Positions 1 to 8,919 of a stretch of DNA of 64,000 nt are shown here, piece after piece. The translations under genes were made by a program, and so were the position numbers. The stretch covers positions 558,001-622,000 of the forward strand of contig NZ_JBHTJP010000032.1 of NCBI RefSeq assembly GCF_042676025.1, in the 5' to 3' direction. The notes below the pieces were generated by a model that saw only the letters and a program-made list of their open reading frames with translations, was not told where the DNA came from and searched no databases. Origin of the DNA: Salinimicrobium gaetbulicola (GTDB lineage Bacteria > Bacteroidota > Bacteroidia > Flavobacteriales > Flavobacteriaceae). How positions within the stretch are numbered: the stretch's first letter is position 1; each line of letters begins with the position of its first letter.

Positions 1-1187
1 TCTATTTCAATGTCTTCATTACAGGTGATCTCAGGAGCTTCAGCTGCGTCAAAAGTGGGAATTCTTTTATAGATCTCAAGATCGAATTCTATTCTGGACG
101 GGGTATAACCAAAGAACGGCGCGTAACTTCCGAAGATATCGGCATTATCCACGTAGAAGTTTTCACAAGAATCAAAGGCAAGATCAACAGGAAAATCAAT
201 TCGGTCGACAAGACTGGTGACTTGATCTCCTGCCACATTAAATACTTTCACATAGAAATCTTCATTCTGGATACCGAACATCATTTGCTCTGAGATAGCC
301 AGAAGATCTCCAAAGGCCAGGGTTTCAAAATTTATAAAATCACTGAATTCCAAACGGTTCCCGTATTCCAGAACATGCACAAAATCATACCCATCAACTA
401 CCACGCTACCAGGAGAGACAATCCCGGGCAACTGGCCTGTTTTATTAAGGTTCGCATCAAGAAGAATTACAGAAGCCGAAGCAGTACCTGCCTGGCTCAC
501 GTAAACCGTTCCTGAAGAATTCACAGCGATCCTGATAGGTAATTCAACATTTTCATTTTCTTTCAATACGGCATGAGATTCCTTGTCATAAATTCGGATC
601 CTGCTGAAGGTGCTTCCTTTTTCAGGACCTTGTAAACCATCGTAATATTCCGCAACGTAGACCTTATTATCTTTAACATCTAACCCCAAGGGCCTGTAAA
701 ATGAGCTGTAAATGGTCCTTTCCGGAAGGTAAGTACCCGAGGGATCAAATACCCTTATCTTTCCGTTATCGGTAAAGGTTTCACCTGCAGCCAAATAATC
801 GGCTATATAAAAATAACCCTCCCCATCTATAGCAATATCCCGAGGACTGTCCAGCTGAGAAGCCGGTATAACACCTGCTTGTATTAAATTACCCTGAGAA
901 TCTCTTTTATCTACCCCTTTTCCGAAGGTAAGAGTATATACATGACCATCTGGACCAGTTGCAATTGCAATGGTAAGATCCTGGTAATTTAAATCCCCGG
1001 CAGTAACAGTTGGCAGATCGACCTTTGATAAGAATTGAAAGCCTGGGGTGGTATTGTAGAAATCCTGGGCAAATAGAATCGTGGAATTAATCAGGAAGAA
1101 AACCCAAAAAAAGGAAATTCGTGCTACCCCAGATGAGGGTAGACAACAAAATTTCAAGTGTAGATTATTTTTGGGGACCTCACTCAT
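1..1187 (-). CDS. Secreted NHL-repeat / HYR-domain protein (3' part beyond window)
   Basis: About 395 residues are visible; the C-terminus lies beyond base 1. The start at 1187 is the only ATG before a hydrophobic stretch (residues ~24-40) ending FAQ, which reads as a signal peptide with an unusually long basic n-region. After it come repeated NHL/six-blade propeller segments (for example SPRDIAIDGEGYFYIADY, RPLGLDVKDNKVYVAEY, LPIRIAVNSSGTVYVSQ). Near the window edge is APEITCNEDIEI, the typical opening of a HYR (immunoglobulin-like adhesion) domain. In Bacteroidota such proteins are large, exported and often end in a type IX secretion signal, but that end is not visible here. A surface-exposed binding or adhesion role is inferred; the ligand is unknown. 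Confidence 0.75.
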   Translation of the reverse strand, partial: MSEVPKNNLHLKFCCLPSSGVARISFFWVFFLINSTILFAQDFYNTTPGFQFLSKVDLPTVTAGDLNYQDLTIAIATGPDGHVYTLTFGKGVDKRDSQGNLIQAGVIPASQLDSPRDIAIDGEGYFYIADYLAAGETFTDNGKIRVFDPSGTYLPERTIYSSFYRPLGLDVKDNKVYVAEYYDGLQGPEKGSTFSRIRIYDKESHAVLKENENVELPIRIAVNSSGTVYVSQAGTASASVILLDANLNKTGQLPGIVSPGSVVVDGYDFVHVLEYGNRLEFSDFINFETLAFGDLLAISEQMMFGIQNEDFYVKVFNVAGDQVTSLVDRIDFPVDLAFDSCENFYVDNADIFGSYAPFFGYTPSRIEFDLEIYKRIPTFDAAEAPEITCNEDIEI

Positions 1188-1254
1188 TCTGTGGTGGTTA
1201 TACACTAAATATAACCTAATGCAGAGTAAGGGAGGGTGAAGAAAATGTTAACAC

Positions 1255-1298
1255 ACAAAACATTATCACGACAGGCAGCTGCCGTGATAAGGTTTTGT
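1255..1298 (-). terminator. Long hairpin downstream of rprY
   Basis: Arms ACAAAAC-a-TTATCACG (1255-1270) and CGTGATAA-g-GTTTTGT (1283-1298) pair over 15 of 16 positions around a 12-base loop. It lies 25 bases past the end of the minus-strand response regulator gene, so it most likely terminates the rprX-rprY transcript. The A/T-rich outer arm replaces a long separate T-run. Confidence 0.65.
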
Positions 1299-1323
1299 TA
1301 GAAACTGAAAAGTGATTTATAAG

Positions 1324-2046
1324 TTAGCTTTGAGCTTCCTCTTTATTTCTAATCACCAATCTAAATCCTTCCCCATGAATGTTAAGGATTTCTACATTCT
1401 CATCCTTTTTAAGGTACTTTCTTAGTTTGGCAATGTAAACATCCATACTACGAGAGGTAAAATAGTTATCATCTCTCCAGATCTTTGTAAGCGCCAATTC
1501 TCTTGGCATAAGATCATTTTCATGAAGTGCCAGTAAACGCAATAGTTCGTTTTCTTTAGGTGACAGCTTGGAAGGTTCCTCATCTTTAAAAGTAAGGAAT
1601 CTTAGTTTTGAATTCAGATGGAAATCTCCAATCTGGAACTCAAATTGTTTACTGTCCGCGACACTATCAGTGGCTTTACGCTGCATGATTGCTTTGATCT
1701 TCATTAATAGAACCTCACTATCGAAAGGTTTATTAAGGTAATCATCTGCCCCTACTTTGTACCCCTTTAAAACATCTTCTTTCATAGCCTTGGCAGTAAG
1801 GAAGATGATAGGAATTTCTTCATTTTTTTCTCTGATCTCTTTTGCAAGAGTGAAACCATCTTTATAAGGCATCATCACGTCAAGAATACAAAGATCGAAA
1901 TCATCTTTTTTGAATTTTTCGAATCCTTCCATTCCATTTTTGGCATGAGTGACCTCATAGTCATTCATTGCCAGGTAATCTTTTAGTACCGTTCCAAAAT
2001 TTGGATCGTCTTCAACTAGTAGAATCTTCTTATTTTCAGTTTCCAT
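1324..2046 (-). CDS. rprY: RprY-like response regulator, OmpR/PhoB family
   Basis: A 240-residue response regulator. The receiver domain (residues ~7-118) has the acidic pair D13/D14, phosphoacceptor D56 in LDVMMP, T84 and K106 (NKPF). A winged-helix OmpR/PhoB DNA-binding domain (~135-232) follows. It lies three bases downstream of the histidine kinase gene on the same strand, so the two form a cotranscribed two-component pair. Order and sequence resemble RprX/RprY described in Bacteroides fragilis and conserved across Bacteroidota, where the pair is linked to envelope and ionic stress. The exact signal here is unknown. A strong hairpin terminator follows. Confidence 0.85.
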   Translation of the reverse strand: METENKKILLVEDDPNFGTVLKDYLAMNDYEVTHAKNGMEGFEKFKKDDFDLCILDVMMPYKDGFTLAKEIREKNEEIPIIFLTAKAMKEDVLKGYKVGADDYLNKPFDSEVLLMKIKAIMQRKATDSVADSKQFEFQIGDFHLNSKLRFLTFKDEEPSKLSPKENELLRLLALHENDLMPRELALTKIWRDDNYFTSRSMDVYIAKLRKYLKKDENVEILNIHGEGFRLVIRNKEEAQS

Positions 2047-2049
2047 AAA

Positions 2050-3621
2050 TTAAGATATTAGTGGTAGTTTAATTATAAATGTACTTCCTTTTCCTTTCTC
2101 GCTTTCCACGCTAATAGTTCCCTGGTGGTCATCGAGAATTCTTTTAACGTAAGCCAGGCCAAGGCCATGACCTTTAACGTTATGGATGTCTCCGGTGTGT
2201 TCGCGATAAAACTTTTCAAAAACCTTTTTCTGAACAGGTCGCGTCATTCCGCTTCCCTGATCTCTTATTTTCATCACGATATAGTTCTTCACATTCTCTG
2301 TGTAGATGTCCACTTTGGGATCTTCGGGAGAATATTTTACGGCATTATCCAGTATGTTGACAATAACGTTTGTAAAATGTGTAGAGTTTGCCAGGATAGA
2401 AGATTTCAACGCTCCAAAGTGGGTCTTAATATAACCACCCCTGTCTTCAACAATCAATTCGACATGTGTGATAGCCTCCTCAATCAATTCATGCATATCA
2501 AGACGCTCTTTCTTGAGATCTAACTCGTTCTTTTCAAGTCTTGATATTCGAAGAACATTTTCTACCTGGGCGTGCATTCTTTTATTCTCGTCCCTTATCA
2601 TTCGGTGATAATGAGAGACCTTGGCTGGATCATTCATGACCTTCGGATTTTTTATCGCATCCAAAGCCAGGTTAATGGTGGCTATAGGTGTTTTAAATTC
2701 GTGGGTCATATTATTTATAAAATCGGTTTTTATTTCTGATATCTGTCGCTGTCTTATCAATTGTGATAATGCACTTGAATAAGCTATCACGATGATGAGG
2801 GTAAAAATGATCGATAAGGTCGCCATTAATGTTATGGACGACAGTACTACCTGTTTCTTTTCGGTGAAATTGACAAACAATTGATAGTCATTTTCCCCAT
2901 TATCTGTTGAGAACAACGGTACTCTATATGTTGTTTTCGAATTCAATTTGAAATCTTCTGAACGAACTTTAGTGGCGAGCCCGTTTCCGTAAATACCATA
3001 TTCAAAAGAGGTGTTCATTCCCCTGTTTTTGAGTTCCCGGTTTATAAGGCTTTCAAGGTATTGCTTGGAAACCCGTTTATGAACCGGCATTTTGCTGGTA
3101 TATTCGCTCACGGTGGAACGTATAAACTCCTTTTCCACATCTTTCATCCGAAAAATGCGGTTAATCCTGTTGGGGGTGGAGAGCGAATTATCGTTCAGAC
3201 TATCGTTTTTTACCAACTTTGAAACTTTCGTGTTGATCAGCTTTTTAAAGTGGATAGTATCAATAGATGCATCCAAAAAAGCTGTTGAAAGTTTGTAATC
3301 TTCTTCAATAATACCATGCGAATAAACATAGATCTCGTTTGAGAATTCATCTCGCTGTACTTGAAAAATCTCACTCATAATGGAACTGTCAGGTTGAACA
3401 CCTAAACTGTCCACTACGTCCTGCATTGCAAAATAGTAGTTCTCAAGTTCATTGTTTTCGACTTCACTTGCTACTCTGCGCAGTATTTGTTTGGCGTTGA
3501 AAGAAAATTGTTCTTCTTTACTTTCAACGGTGTTTTTTATCCAATAACCCTGAACAAATATAATTCCTATTAGAGAGAGGCTCATGAGAACCACCAAAAG
3601 AAAAAATACCTTTTTGTTCAT
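2050..3621 (-). CDS. rprX: RprX-like sensor histidine kinase
   Basis: A 523-residue membrane kinase. TM1 is at residues ~5-25, a periplasmic sensing region spans ~26-257 and TM2 is at ~258-282. The HisKA dimerisation domain carries the phospho-histidine H307 in NNMTHEFKTP, and the C-terminal ATPase has the N box (NILDNAVKYS) and glycine boxes (DQGSGM, GHGLGLAY). No HAMP domain is obvious; TM2 runs almost directly into HisKA. The partner is the RprY-like regulator immediately downstream. A perfect TACTTTTG -7 box ends four bases before the ATG, which suggests a leaderless message. The start is supported by the typical MNKK plus hydrophobic segment. Confidence 0.87.
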   Translation of the reverse strand: MNKKVFFLLVVLMSLSLIGIIFVQGYWIKNTVESKEEQFSFNAKQILRRVASEVENNELENYYFAMQDVVDSLGVQPDSSIMSEIFQVQRDEFSNEIYVYSHGIIEEDYKLSTAFLDASIDTIHFKKLINTKVSKLVKNDSLNDNSLSTPNRINRIFRMKDVEKEFIRSTVSEYTSKMPVHKRVSKQYLESLINRELKNRGMNTSFEYGIYGNGLATKVRSEDFKLNSKTTYRVPLFSTDNGENDYQLFVNFTEKKQVVLSSITLMATLSIIFTLIIVIAYSSALSQLIRQRQISEIKTDFINNMTHEFKTPIATINLALDAIKNPKVMNDPAKVSHYHRMIRDENKRMHAQVENVLRISRLEKNELDLKKERLDMHELIEEAITHVELIVEDRGGYIKTHFGALKSSILANSTHFTNVIVNILDNAVKYSPEDPKVDIYTENVKNYIVMKIRDQGSGMTRPVQKKVFEKFYREHTGDIHNVKGHGLGLAYVKRILDDHQGTISVESEKGKGSTFIIKLPLIS

Positions 3622-3625
3622 AACT

Positions 3626-3633
3626 CAAAAGTA
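3626..3633 (-). promoter_or_regulatory. -7 promoter box of rprX
   Basis: On the minus strand this reads TACTTTTG, a full match to the Bacteroidota -7 consensus TAnnTTTG. Only four bases separate it from the rprX ATG, so transcription would start at or next to the start codon. No clear TTG -33 element is seen at 17-23 bases. Confidence 0.5.
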
Positions 3634-3692
3634 TGATTTTAACATTTAGCGAATTAACCATTTAACCAAAAGTTAACAAAAGAATGCCCTAT

Positions 3693-4277
3693 TTATGCGC
3701 TCTTCCGCATTAAATCATGGATTTTCCGTACATTCTCACGGGTTTCAGAGAGGTCTTTATTCTCTATAATGAAGTCTGCAAACTGAGCTTTTTTTTCGTC
3801 TGACCATTGGTTGTTCATTCTAGCCTGAATTTCTTCGGCAGATGCTTTATCACGCTTTTGCAAACGCATTAATTTCACCTCTAAAGGAGCGGTAATCAGC
3901 AGGTTATAATCACATTTCTTATATCCGCCTTTTTCGAAAAGAATGGCTGCCTCATACACCACATAGTCTGAATCTTGCTGATCTTTCCACGTTAAGAAGT
4001 GTTTTCCTACGGCAGGATGAACGATCGAATTTAATTTTTCCAGAAGATCACGATCATTAAAAACCCTGGAAGCTAAGAATTGTCGATCTAAAACACCATT
4101 CTTATATGCAACATCCCCAAAGATCTCTTTAATTTGAAGTTGAATTTCAGGATCAGAGTTCATGAGTTTTTTAGCTTCATCATCAGCAATATAGACCGGT
4201 ATTCCCAATTCCCTAAAAAAACCGGCAACCGTGGTTTTACCACTTCCAATCCCTCCTGTTAGTCCCAGTACTTTCAT
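3693..4277 (-). CDS. coaE: Dephospho-CoA kinase
   Basis: A 194-residue cytoplasmic kinase for the last step of coenzyme A synthesis (dephospho-CoA + ATP to CoA). The P-loop GLTGGIGSGKTT is at the N-terminus (residues ~5-16), followed by the family's conserved AD-D segment (IADDEAKKL) and the lid region with QKRD. Length fits the family. Its start overlaps the end of the YbbR-like gene by four bases, so translation is probably coupled. The other CoA gene in the window, coaBC at 9.8 kb, is on the same strand but in a separate block. Confidence 0.95.
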   Translation of the reverse strand: MKVLGLTGGIGSGKTTVAGFFRELGIPVYIADDEAKKLMNSDPEIQLQIKEIFGDVAYKNGVLDRQFLASRVFNDRDLLEKLNSIVHPAVGKHFLTWKDQQDSDYVVYEAAILFEKGGYKKCDYNLLITAPLEVKLMRLQKRDKASAEEIQARMNNQWSDEKKAQFADFIIENKDLSETRENVRKIHDLMRKSA

Positions 4278-5233
4278 TTTTTAATTATAAACTGGATCCT
4301 TTTTTCGTTAAGACGATGATTAGTTGTAAAAGCGGGCTTTTTGGAAATTTCCGGAATCAGGAAATCCTGGTTTCCCTGCAATTTGGAAAAATCAGCCACT
4401 ACTCTAAAATCTGAAGCATTTACTTTACTGTAATCATTCAAGACCACCTGAAAGAATAACAAGGTCTGCTTCGGAAAAATGACTACGTTTAGCCCTTCCG
4501 GAACATTTATTAATTCAATCGGTACATCCACGCTACCTTCTGTGAATTTTTCAACATCAAGCATATATTCAACTTCCGGAGTATAAATGGTAAGATCTTT
4601 TAAGCCAGAGGTATCAATCTCTATACTTCCATCCAGGTCATCGTTTACTTTTTGAAGCTTAAGATCACGTGTGGTCAACCGGGTGAGGGTATCCAAAAGC
4701 TTGCGGGGCCCGCTTACAGTTACCGAATCGGGCTGAATACTGAGTGTCTCTATGGATGAATAACCAGCTGCAAAATTCACCTCGATGTTAGAAATTACAG
4801 GAAGTATCTTTTCTTCCTTTTGTTGAAACTGTATGGATAACACATCTTTCACGAACTGACTGTCCTCAAAATCAATATTTAATTGAGAAAGGATCTCATT
4901 TCGGTTTTCATCAATAAAATAAAGCAATTTACCGTCCTGTTCCACAGATTTAGAAACGTCTATATACAAAGTGGGTGGAAACAATGAAAACCATGCGATC
5001 TTAAACCCGTTCTCTTCCATGCGTAATTTTAGCACCGAAGGATTATCAGGACTCAAAAGTTTATCGGGAGGAATATTGACATAACTCACGGGAATGTCAA
5101 TGATCTCATTGTATTGCTTGGAAAACTGAACAAAGATCCAGATCACCACCGCAAAAAATAGAAAAAAGAAAAACGAGTTGAAATTGGTCTTTTTAAACCG
5201 GGTTTTGGTTAAGGCCTTCAGTCTTTTTAGCAT
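4274..5233 (-). CDS. YbbR-like domain protein, membrane-anchored
   Basis: A 319-residue protein with one N-terminal membrane helix (residues ~18-38) preceded by a basic stretch (KRLKALTKTRFKK). A long extracytoplasmic part follows with YbbR-type beta repeats, for example VTVSGPRKLLDTL and VDVPIELINVPEGL. The frame is open back to 5320, but that start would lie 128 bases inside the glycosyltransferase gene. The ATG at 5233 leaves a 41-base overlap and puts the helix close to the N-terminus, so I prefer it. The family is widespread and poorly understood; in Firmicutes YbbR (CdaR) regulates a diadenylate cyclase, but no such partner is adjacent here. Confidence 0.8.
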   Translation of the reverse strand: MLKRLKALTKTRFKKTNFNSFFFFLFFAVVIWIFVQFSKQYNEIIDIPVSYVNIPPDKLLSPDNPSVLKLRMEENGFKIAWFSLFPPTLYIDVSKSVEQDGKLLYFIDENRNEILSQLNIDFEDSQFVKDVLSIQFQQKEEKILPVISNIEVNFAAGYSSIETLSIQPDSVTVSGPRKLLDTLTRLTTRDLKLQKVNDDLDGSIEIDTSGLKDLTIYTPEVEYMLDVEKFTEGSVDVPIELINVPEGLNVVIFPKQTLLFFQVVLNDYSKVNASDFRVVADFSKLQGNQDFLIPEISKKPAFTTNHRLNEKRIQFIIKK

Positions 5234-6233
5234 CTTTAAAAAATAACTTCGGAAACCTCTTTTCTGGGGCTTCATTGAGAATTCTAAGATAGTAGGAAGA
5301 ACGGCAGAAACCAAACCCATATCCTAAAAATTGCACCAGAGTCGCCCAAACCGAATAGGCTGCGATCTCTAAACTCAAGTTCTGCAACAGGGAATGGAAA
5401 AAAATGATCACAAAATAAATTCCGTAGAAAAACAATAACTGGGGAAAACCAAACAAGGCAAGCAGCAAACTTAAGACCAATCCTGCCATAAAAACACTTG
5501 GAAACCAAAAGGTAAGCTTTTTAGAATCTGGGTGCCATTTATTCAGCACCGGCCGCACCAAACCGAATTTATATACCTGCTGATAGAACTTAGTCCAATC
5601 AATTCTTCTTTTATGATAAACATATGCTCCCGGAAAAAGACAGGTTTCATACCCATTTTCTAAAAGTCGCAGAGCAAGATCGGGATCCTCTCCCGGGTGA
5701 ATTCGCCCAAAACCTTCAGAAGCTTCAAAGGCTTCCCGAGACAATCCCATATTAAAACTTCTGGGTTGAAACTTCCCAATGCTTCGCTTCCCCCCTCTCA
5801 ATCCGCCGGTCGTTAAGAAAGAGGTCATGGAATAATTGATCGCCTTTTGGATGGGTGAAAAATCCCCGTGCGCCGCATCTGGCCCTCCAAAACAATGAAC
5901 AAAATGCTGTTTTAAAGATTTGTCGACTTCTGACAGGTAATAAGGAGGCAGGATCACATCTGAGTCTAAAATGAGAAAATAATTACCTTTTGCCCTTTTC
6001 ATTCCATAATTCCTGGAGTCACCCGGCCCGGAATTGGGTTTCATGAAATAACTAATGGTCAAATCCTCAGCAAAACCATCCACAATATCCTTGGCAGGAA
6101 CTGTAGATCCATCCTCTACGATCACCACTTCGAAGGGCCGGTCGAATTTCAACTGCCGCATGCTTTCCAAAAGTTCCTTGATCTCAATGGGCCTGTTAAA
6201 AACCGGAATTATGAATGAGTAGGTTATTTCCAT
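5193..6233 (-). CDS. Family 2 glycosyltransferase with C-terminal membrane segments
   Basis: A 346-residue enzyme. The N-terminal GT-A domain (residues ~1-230) starts SFIIPVFNRP and has VVIVEDGST, the metal-binding LDSD motif (D-x-D) and a GEDPDLALRL acceptor/ED motif. The C-terminal ~90 residues hold two or three hydrophobic helices that anchor it to the inner membrane. Sugar donor and acceptor cannot be read from sequence. No polysaccharide genes surround it, so a role in a glycolipid or envelope glycan is only a guess. It is upstream of and overlaps the YbbR-like gene. Confidence 0.85.
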   Translation of the reverse strand: MEITYSFIIPVFNRPIEIKELLESMRQLKFDRPFEVVIVEDGSTVPAKDIVDGFAEDLTISYFMKPNSGPGDSRNYGMKRAKGNYFLILDSDVILPPYYLSEVDKSLKQHFVHCFGGPDAAHGDFSPIQKAINYSMTSFLTTGGLRGGKRSIGKFQPRSFNMGLSREAFEASEGFGRIHPGEDPDLALRLLENGYETCLFPGAYVYHKRRIDWTKFYQQVYKFGLVRPVLNKWHPDSKKLTFWFPSVFMAGLVLSLLLALFGFPQLLFFYGIYFVIIFFHSLLQNLSLEIAAYSVWATLVQFLGYGFGFCRSSYYLRILNEAPEKRFPKLFFKDAKKTEGLNQNPV

Positions 6234-6280
6234 ATCACAAATGTATTAAAGAAATCATTCGCTTAAGCCCTAAAAAAACA

Positions 6281-6312
6281 AAGGGTCGCAAAAATTAAAT
6301 TTTACGACCCTT
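6281..6312 (-). terminator. Terminator of fabI
   Basis: AAGGGTCG (6281-6288) pairs with CGACCCTT (6305-6312), with further A/T pairing inside. On the minus strand the stem is followed by TGTTTTTTT. It sits 23 bases past the fabI stop. Confidence 0.8.
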
Positions 6313-6334
6313 CAAATATGTAGTTTGAATTAGC

Positions 6335-7159
6335 TTATTTTTCCTGTCCTTTTACAAAGGCTTCCATTACCTGCTGGCTAACTCCCATGTTTGAGAATCC
6401 TCCATCATTATACAGGTTTTGTAGAGTTACTCTTTTAGTAAGGTCTGAGAAAAGAGTCACGATATAATTGGCACAATCCATTCCAGTAGCGTTTCCTAGC
6501 GGCGACATCTCATCTGCATACGCGATGAATCCGTCGAAACCTTTCACTCCCTGTCCGGCAGTAGTTGGAGTTGGAGATTGTGAAATGGTGTTTACACGTA
6601 CTTTCTTTTCTTTTCCGAAGAAATACCCGAAACTACGGGCAATAGACTCCAAATAGGCTTTATTGTCTGCCATATCGTTGTAATCAGGGAAAACCTTTTG
6701 AGCAGCGATATAAGAAAGAGCCATAATGCTCCCCCACTCGTTCATAGCGTCCTTCTTGTAAAGGCTTTGCATGGTCTTATGAAAAGAAACCGCCGAAACA
6801 TCCCACCCTTTAGTGGTATAATCGTAGTTCATTTCAGTATAATGATTCCCTTTTCTTACGTTCACAGACATCCCAATAGAATGCAATACGAAATCAAGTT
6901 TTCCACCAAGGATCTCCATGGCCTTTTCCACCAGGTTATCAAGATCTTCTACACTCGTCGCATCAGCAGGAATGATCTCAGCACCAGTCTTTTCAGCAAG
7001 TTCTTTGATATTTCCCATTCTCATGGCAATAGGCGCGTTCGTTAAAACAAATTCTCCGCCTTCTTCGTGGATACGCTCAGCAGTTTTCCAGGCAATCGAG
7101 TTTTCATCCAAGGCACCAAAGATGATCCCTTTTTTTCCTTTCAGTAGATTATATGACAT
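6335..7159 (-). CDS. fabI: Enoyl-[acyl-carrier-protein] reductase (NADH)
   Basis: A 274-residue short-chain-dehydrogenase-type enzyme that reduces trans-2-enoyl-ACP in the last step of each fatty acid elongation cycle. The N-terminal GIIFGALDENSIAW is the FabI form of the nucleotide-binding loop. The catalytic pair is Y160 and K167 in the Y-x6-K spacing typical of FabI (YNDMADNK). The usual family length is about 260-275. It appears monocistronic: a terminator hairpin follows and recN, 49 bases upstream, is on the same strand. It would be the expected target of triclosan-type inhibitors. Confidence 0.95.
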   Translation of the reverse strand: MSYNLLKGKKGIIFGALDENSIAWKTAERIHEEGGEFVLTNAPIAMRMGNIKELAEKTGAEIIPADATSVEDLDNLVEKAMEILGGKLDFVLHSIGMSVNVRKGNHYTEMNYDYTTKGWDVSAVSFHKTMQSLYKKDAMNEWGSIMALSYIAAQKVFPDYNDMADNKAYLESIARSFGYFFGKEKKVRVNTISQSPTPTTAGQGVKGFDGFIAYADEMSPLGNATGMDCANYIVTLFSDLTKRVTLQNLYNDGGFSNMGVSQQVMEAFVKGQEK

Positions 7160-7208
7160 GGTATATTTTTTTGGTTTCTGTTAAGCGGGTAAATATAATA
7201 AACATCTT

Positions 7209-8861
7209 TTAATTAAGAAGCGCTTTTGCATGTGCCACGGCCGAATCGCTAATGTTCTTTCCGCCAAGCATCATGGCAAGTTCTTCAACCCGCTCTTCTC
7301 CTTTTAATTCCTTAATATTGGTTATGGTGCTATGAGCAGCGTCTTCCTTATAGATCTTGAAATGAGACCCTCCTTTTCCGGCGATCTGCGGAAGGTGAGT
7401 AATGGCAATAACCTGCATGACATTCCCCATTTTTTGAAGGATACCAGCCATTTTTTGCGCGATATCTCCCGAAACTCCCGTGTCTATCTCATCAAAAATG
7501 ATGGTAGGCAGTTTACTGTATGTCGCTAAAATGCTTTTTACGGCCAGCATGATCCTGGATAACTCCCCTCCTGAAGCCGCTTTTTTAATATCGTTATAAC
7601 TACCTCCTTTATTCGCGGAAAGCAGCCAGTTCAATTTATCATGACCATTCGGGAAAAATTCCTCCTGTGGCTCCAGCTCTATCTTTAAGGTGGCATTCGG
7701 CATTCCAAGATCTGCCAAAATGGTCTCGATCTCTTTTATGAACTTCGGAATGACGGCCTTTCGCGAAGCGTGGATTTTGTTCGCCTGCACCCGTAATTTT
7801 TCCTTTTGAAGGGAAATGGCTTTTTCAGCTTTTTCGATCTCCGCATCGGCATTTTCTGAAACCGAAACCTTTTGAGCCAGCTCATCCTGGATTTGTTTCA
7901 GCTCTTCAACAGTAGAAACCATATGCTTCTTCTGAAGATTATATAACACCTGTAGCTTATCATTAACCTGCGCAAGCTCTTCAGGGTTGGCTTCAACTTT
8001 ATCAAGAGAAGTTTCGAGTTCCACCGCGATATCATCCAGCTCAATATTCACACTTTGTAAACGCTCGTATAATTGCTGGTAGGTCGTAGAAATTCCCGCG
8101 ATACGCTGCAGGTTATTACGCGCTTCTTTCAATGCCGCTGCAGCACCAATTTCTTCCTGCTGTATATAATTCACCGCGCTGCCTAGCTGTTCGGTCAACT
8201 GCTCCACATTGCTTAGCTCTTCATATCGTTCTTCCAGCTCTTCCTGCATTCCAGCTGCAAGCTTGGCTTGTTGCAGCTCTGTCAAAAGGAATAAATTATA
8301 ATCGTATTCTTTGGTAGCCTGTGCCTGCTCCTCTTTTAGATCATGTAATTGCTTCTGAAGCTTTTTTAATTCCTTCAGAGATTCCCTGTAAGCTTTAATT
8401 TCCTCGGAATTTTTCGCAAGCGAATCGATCACCAAAAATTGATAATCATTATCACCCAGGCTCAATGTCTCATGCTGACTGTGAATATCCAGTAAACGTT
8501 CCCCCAACACCTGAAGTGAAGAAAGGTTTGCAGGCGTGTCATTGATAAAGGCCCTTGACTTTCCCGAAGGAAGGATCTCTCTCCTTATAATAGTCTGGGA
8601 TTCATAATCAAGATCTTCCGCAGCAAAAAGCGATTGTAACTCATAAGGAGCTATATTGAATGTCCCTTCGATCACACATTTCTTATCCTGATCACGAATG
8701 GCACTAAAATCGGCTCTTTTCCCCAATAACAGGGAAAGTGCTCCCAGCATAATGGATTTTCCCGCCCCGGTTTCCCCGGTAATAATGGTAAAGCCACTCT
8801 GAAGATTCATTTGAATATCCTCAATAAGGGCGTAGTTTTTTATTGAAAGCGTTGTTAGCAA
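7209..8861 (-). CDS. recN: DNA repair protein RecN
   Basis: A 550-residue SMC-like ATPase for double-strand break repair. The N-terminal Walker A is GETGAGKSIML (residues ~31-41), a long coiled coil spans ~150-370, and the C-terminal ABC signature SGGELSRIML and Walker B TIIFDEIDTG follow. The start codon is TTG (TTG CTA ACA ACG). There is no in-frame ATG upstream, and the sequence from this point matches the usual RecN start LSIKNYALIE, so the TTG start is credible. Last gene of the bamD-rpoZ-coaBC-porD-recN block. No LexA-type box was recognised. Confidence 0.95.
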   Translation of the reverse strand: MLTTLSIKNYALIEDIQMNLQSGFTIITGETGAGKSIMLGALSLLLGKRADFSAIRDQDKKCVIEGTFNIAPYELQSLFAAEDLDYESQTIIRREILPSGKSRAFINDTPANLSSLQVLGERLLDIHSQHETLSLGDNDYQFLVIDSLAKNSEEIKAYRESLKELKKLQKQLHDLKEEQAQATKEYDYNLFLLTELQQAKLAAGMQEELEERYEELSNVEQLTEQLGSAVNYIQQEEIGAAAALKEARNNLQRIAGISTTYQQLYERLQSVNIELDDIAVELETSLDKVEANPEELAQVNDKLQVLYNLQKKHMVSTVEELKQIQDELAQKVSVSENADAEIEKAEKAISLQKEKLRVQANKIHASRKAVIPKFIKEIETILADLGMPNATLKIELEPQEEFFPNGHDKLNWLLSANKGGSYNDIKKAASGGELSRIMLAVKSILATYSKLPTIIFDEIDTGVSGDIAQKMAGILQKMGNVMQVIAITHLPQIAGKGGSHFKIYKEDAAHSTITNIKELKGEERVEELAMMLGGKNISDSAVAHAKALLN

Positions 8862-8919
8862 GAGAATTGAAATTTGAGGTAAAGATACGGGAGAAATTAT
8901 TCCGAATCAAAGTAGTTTT

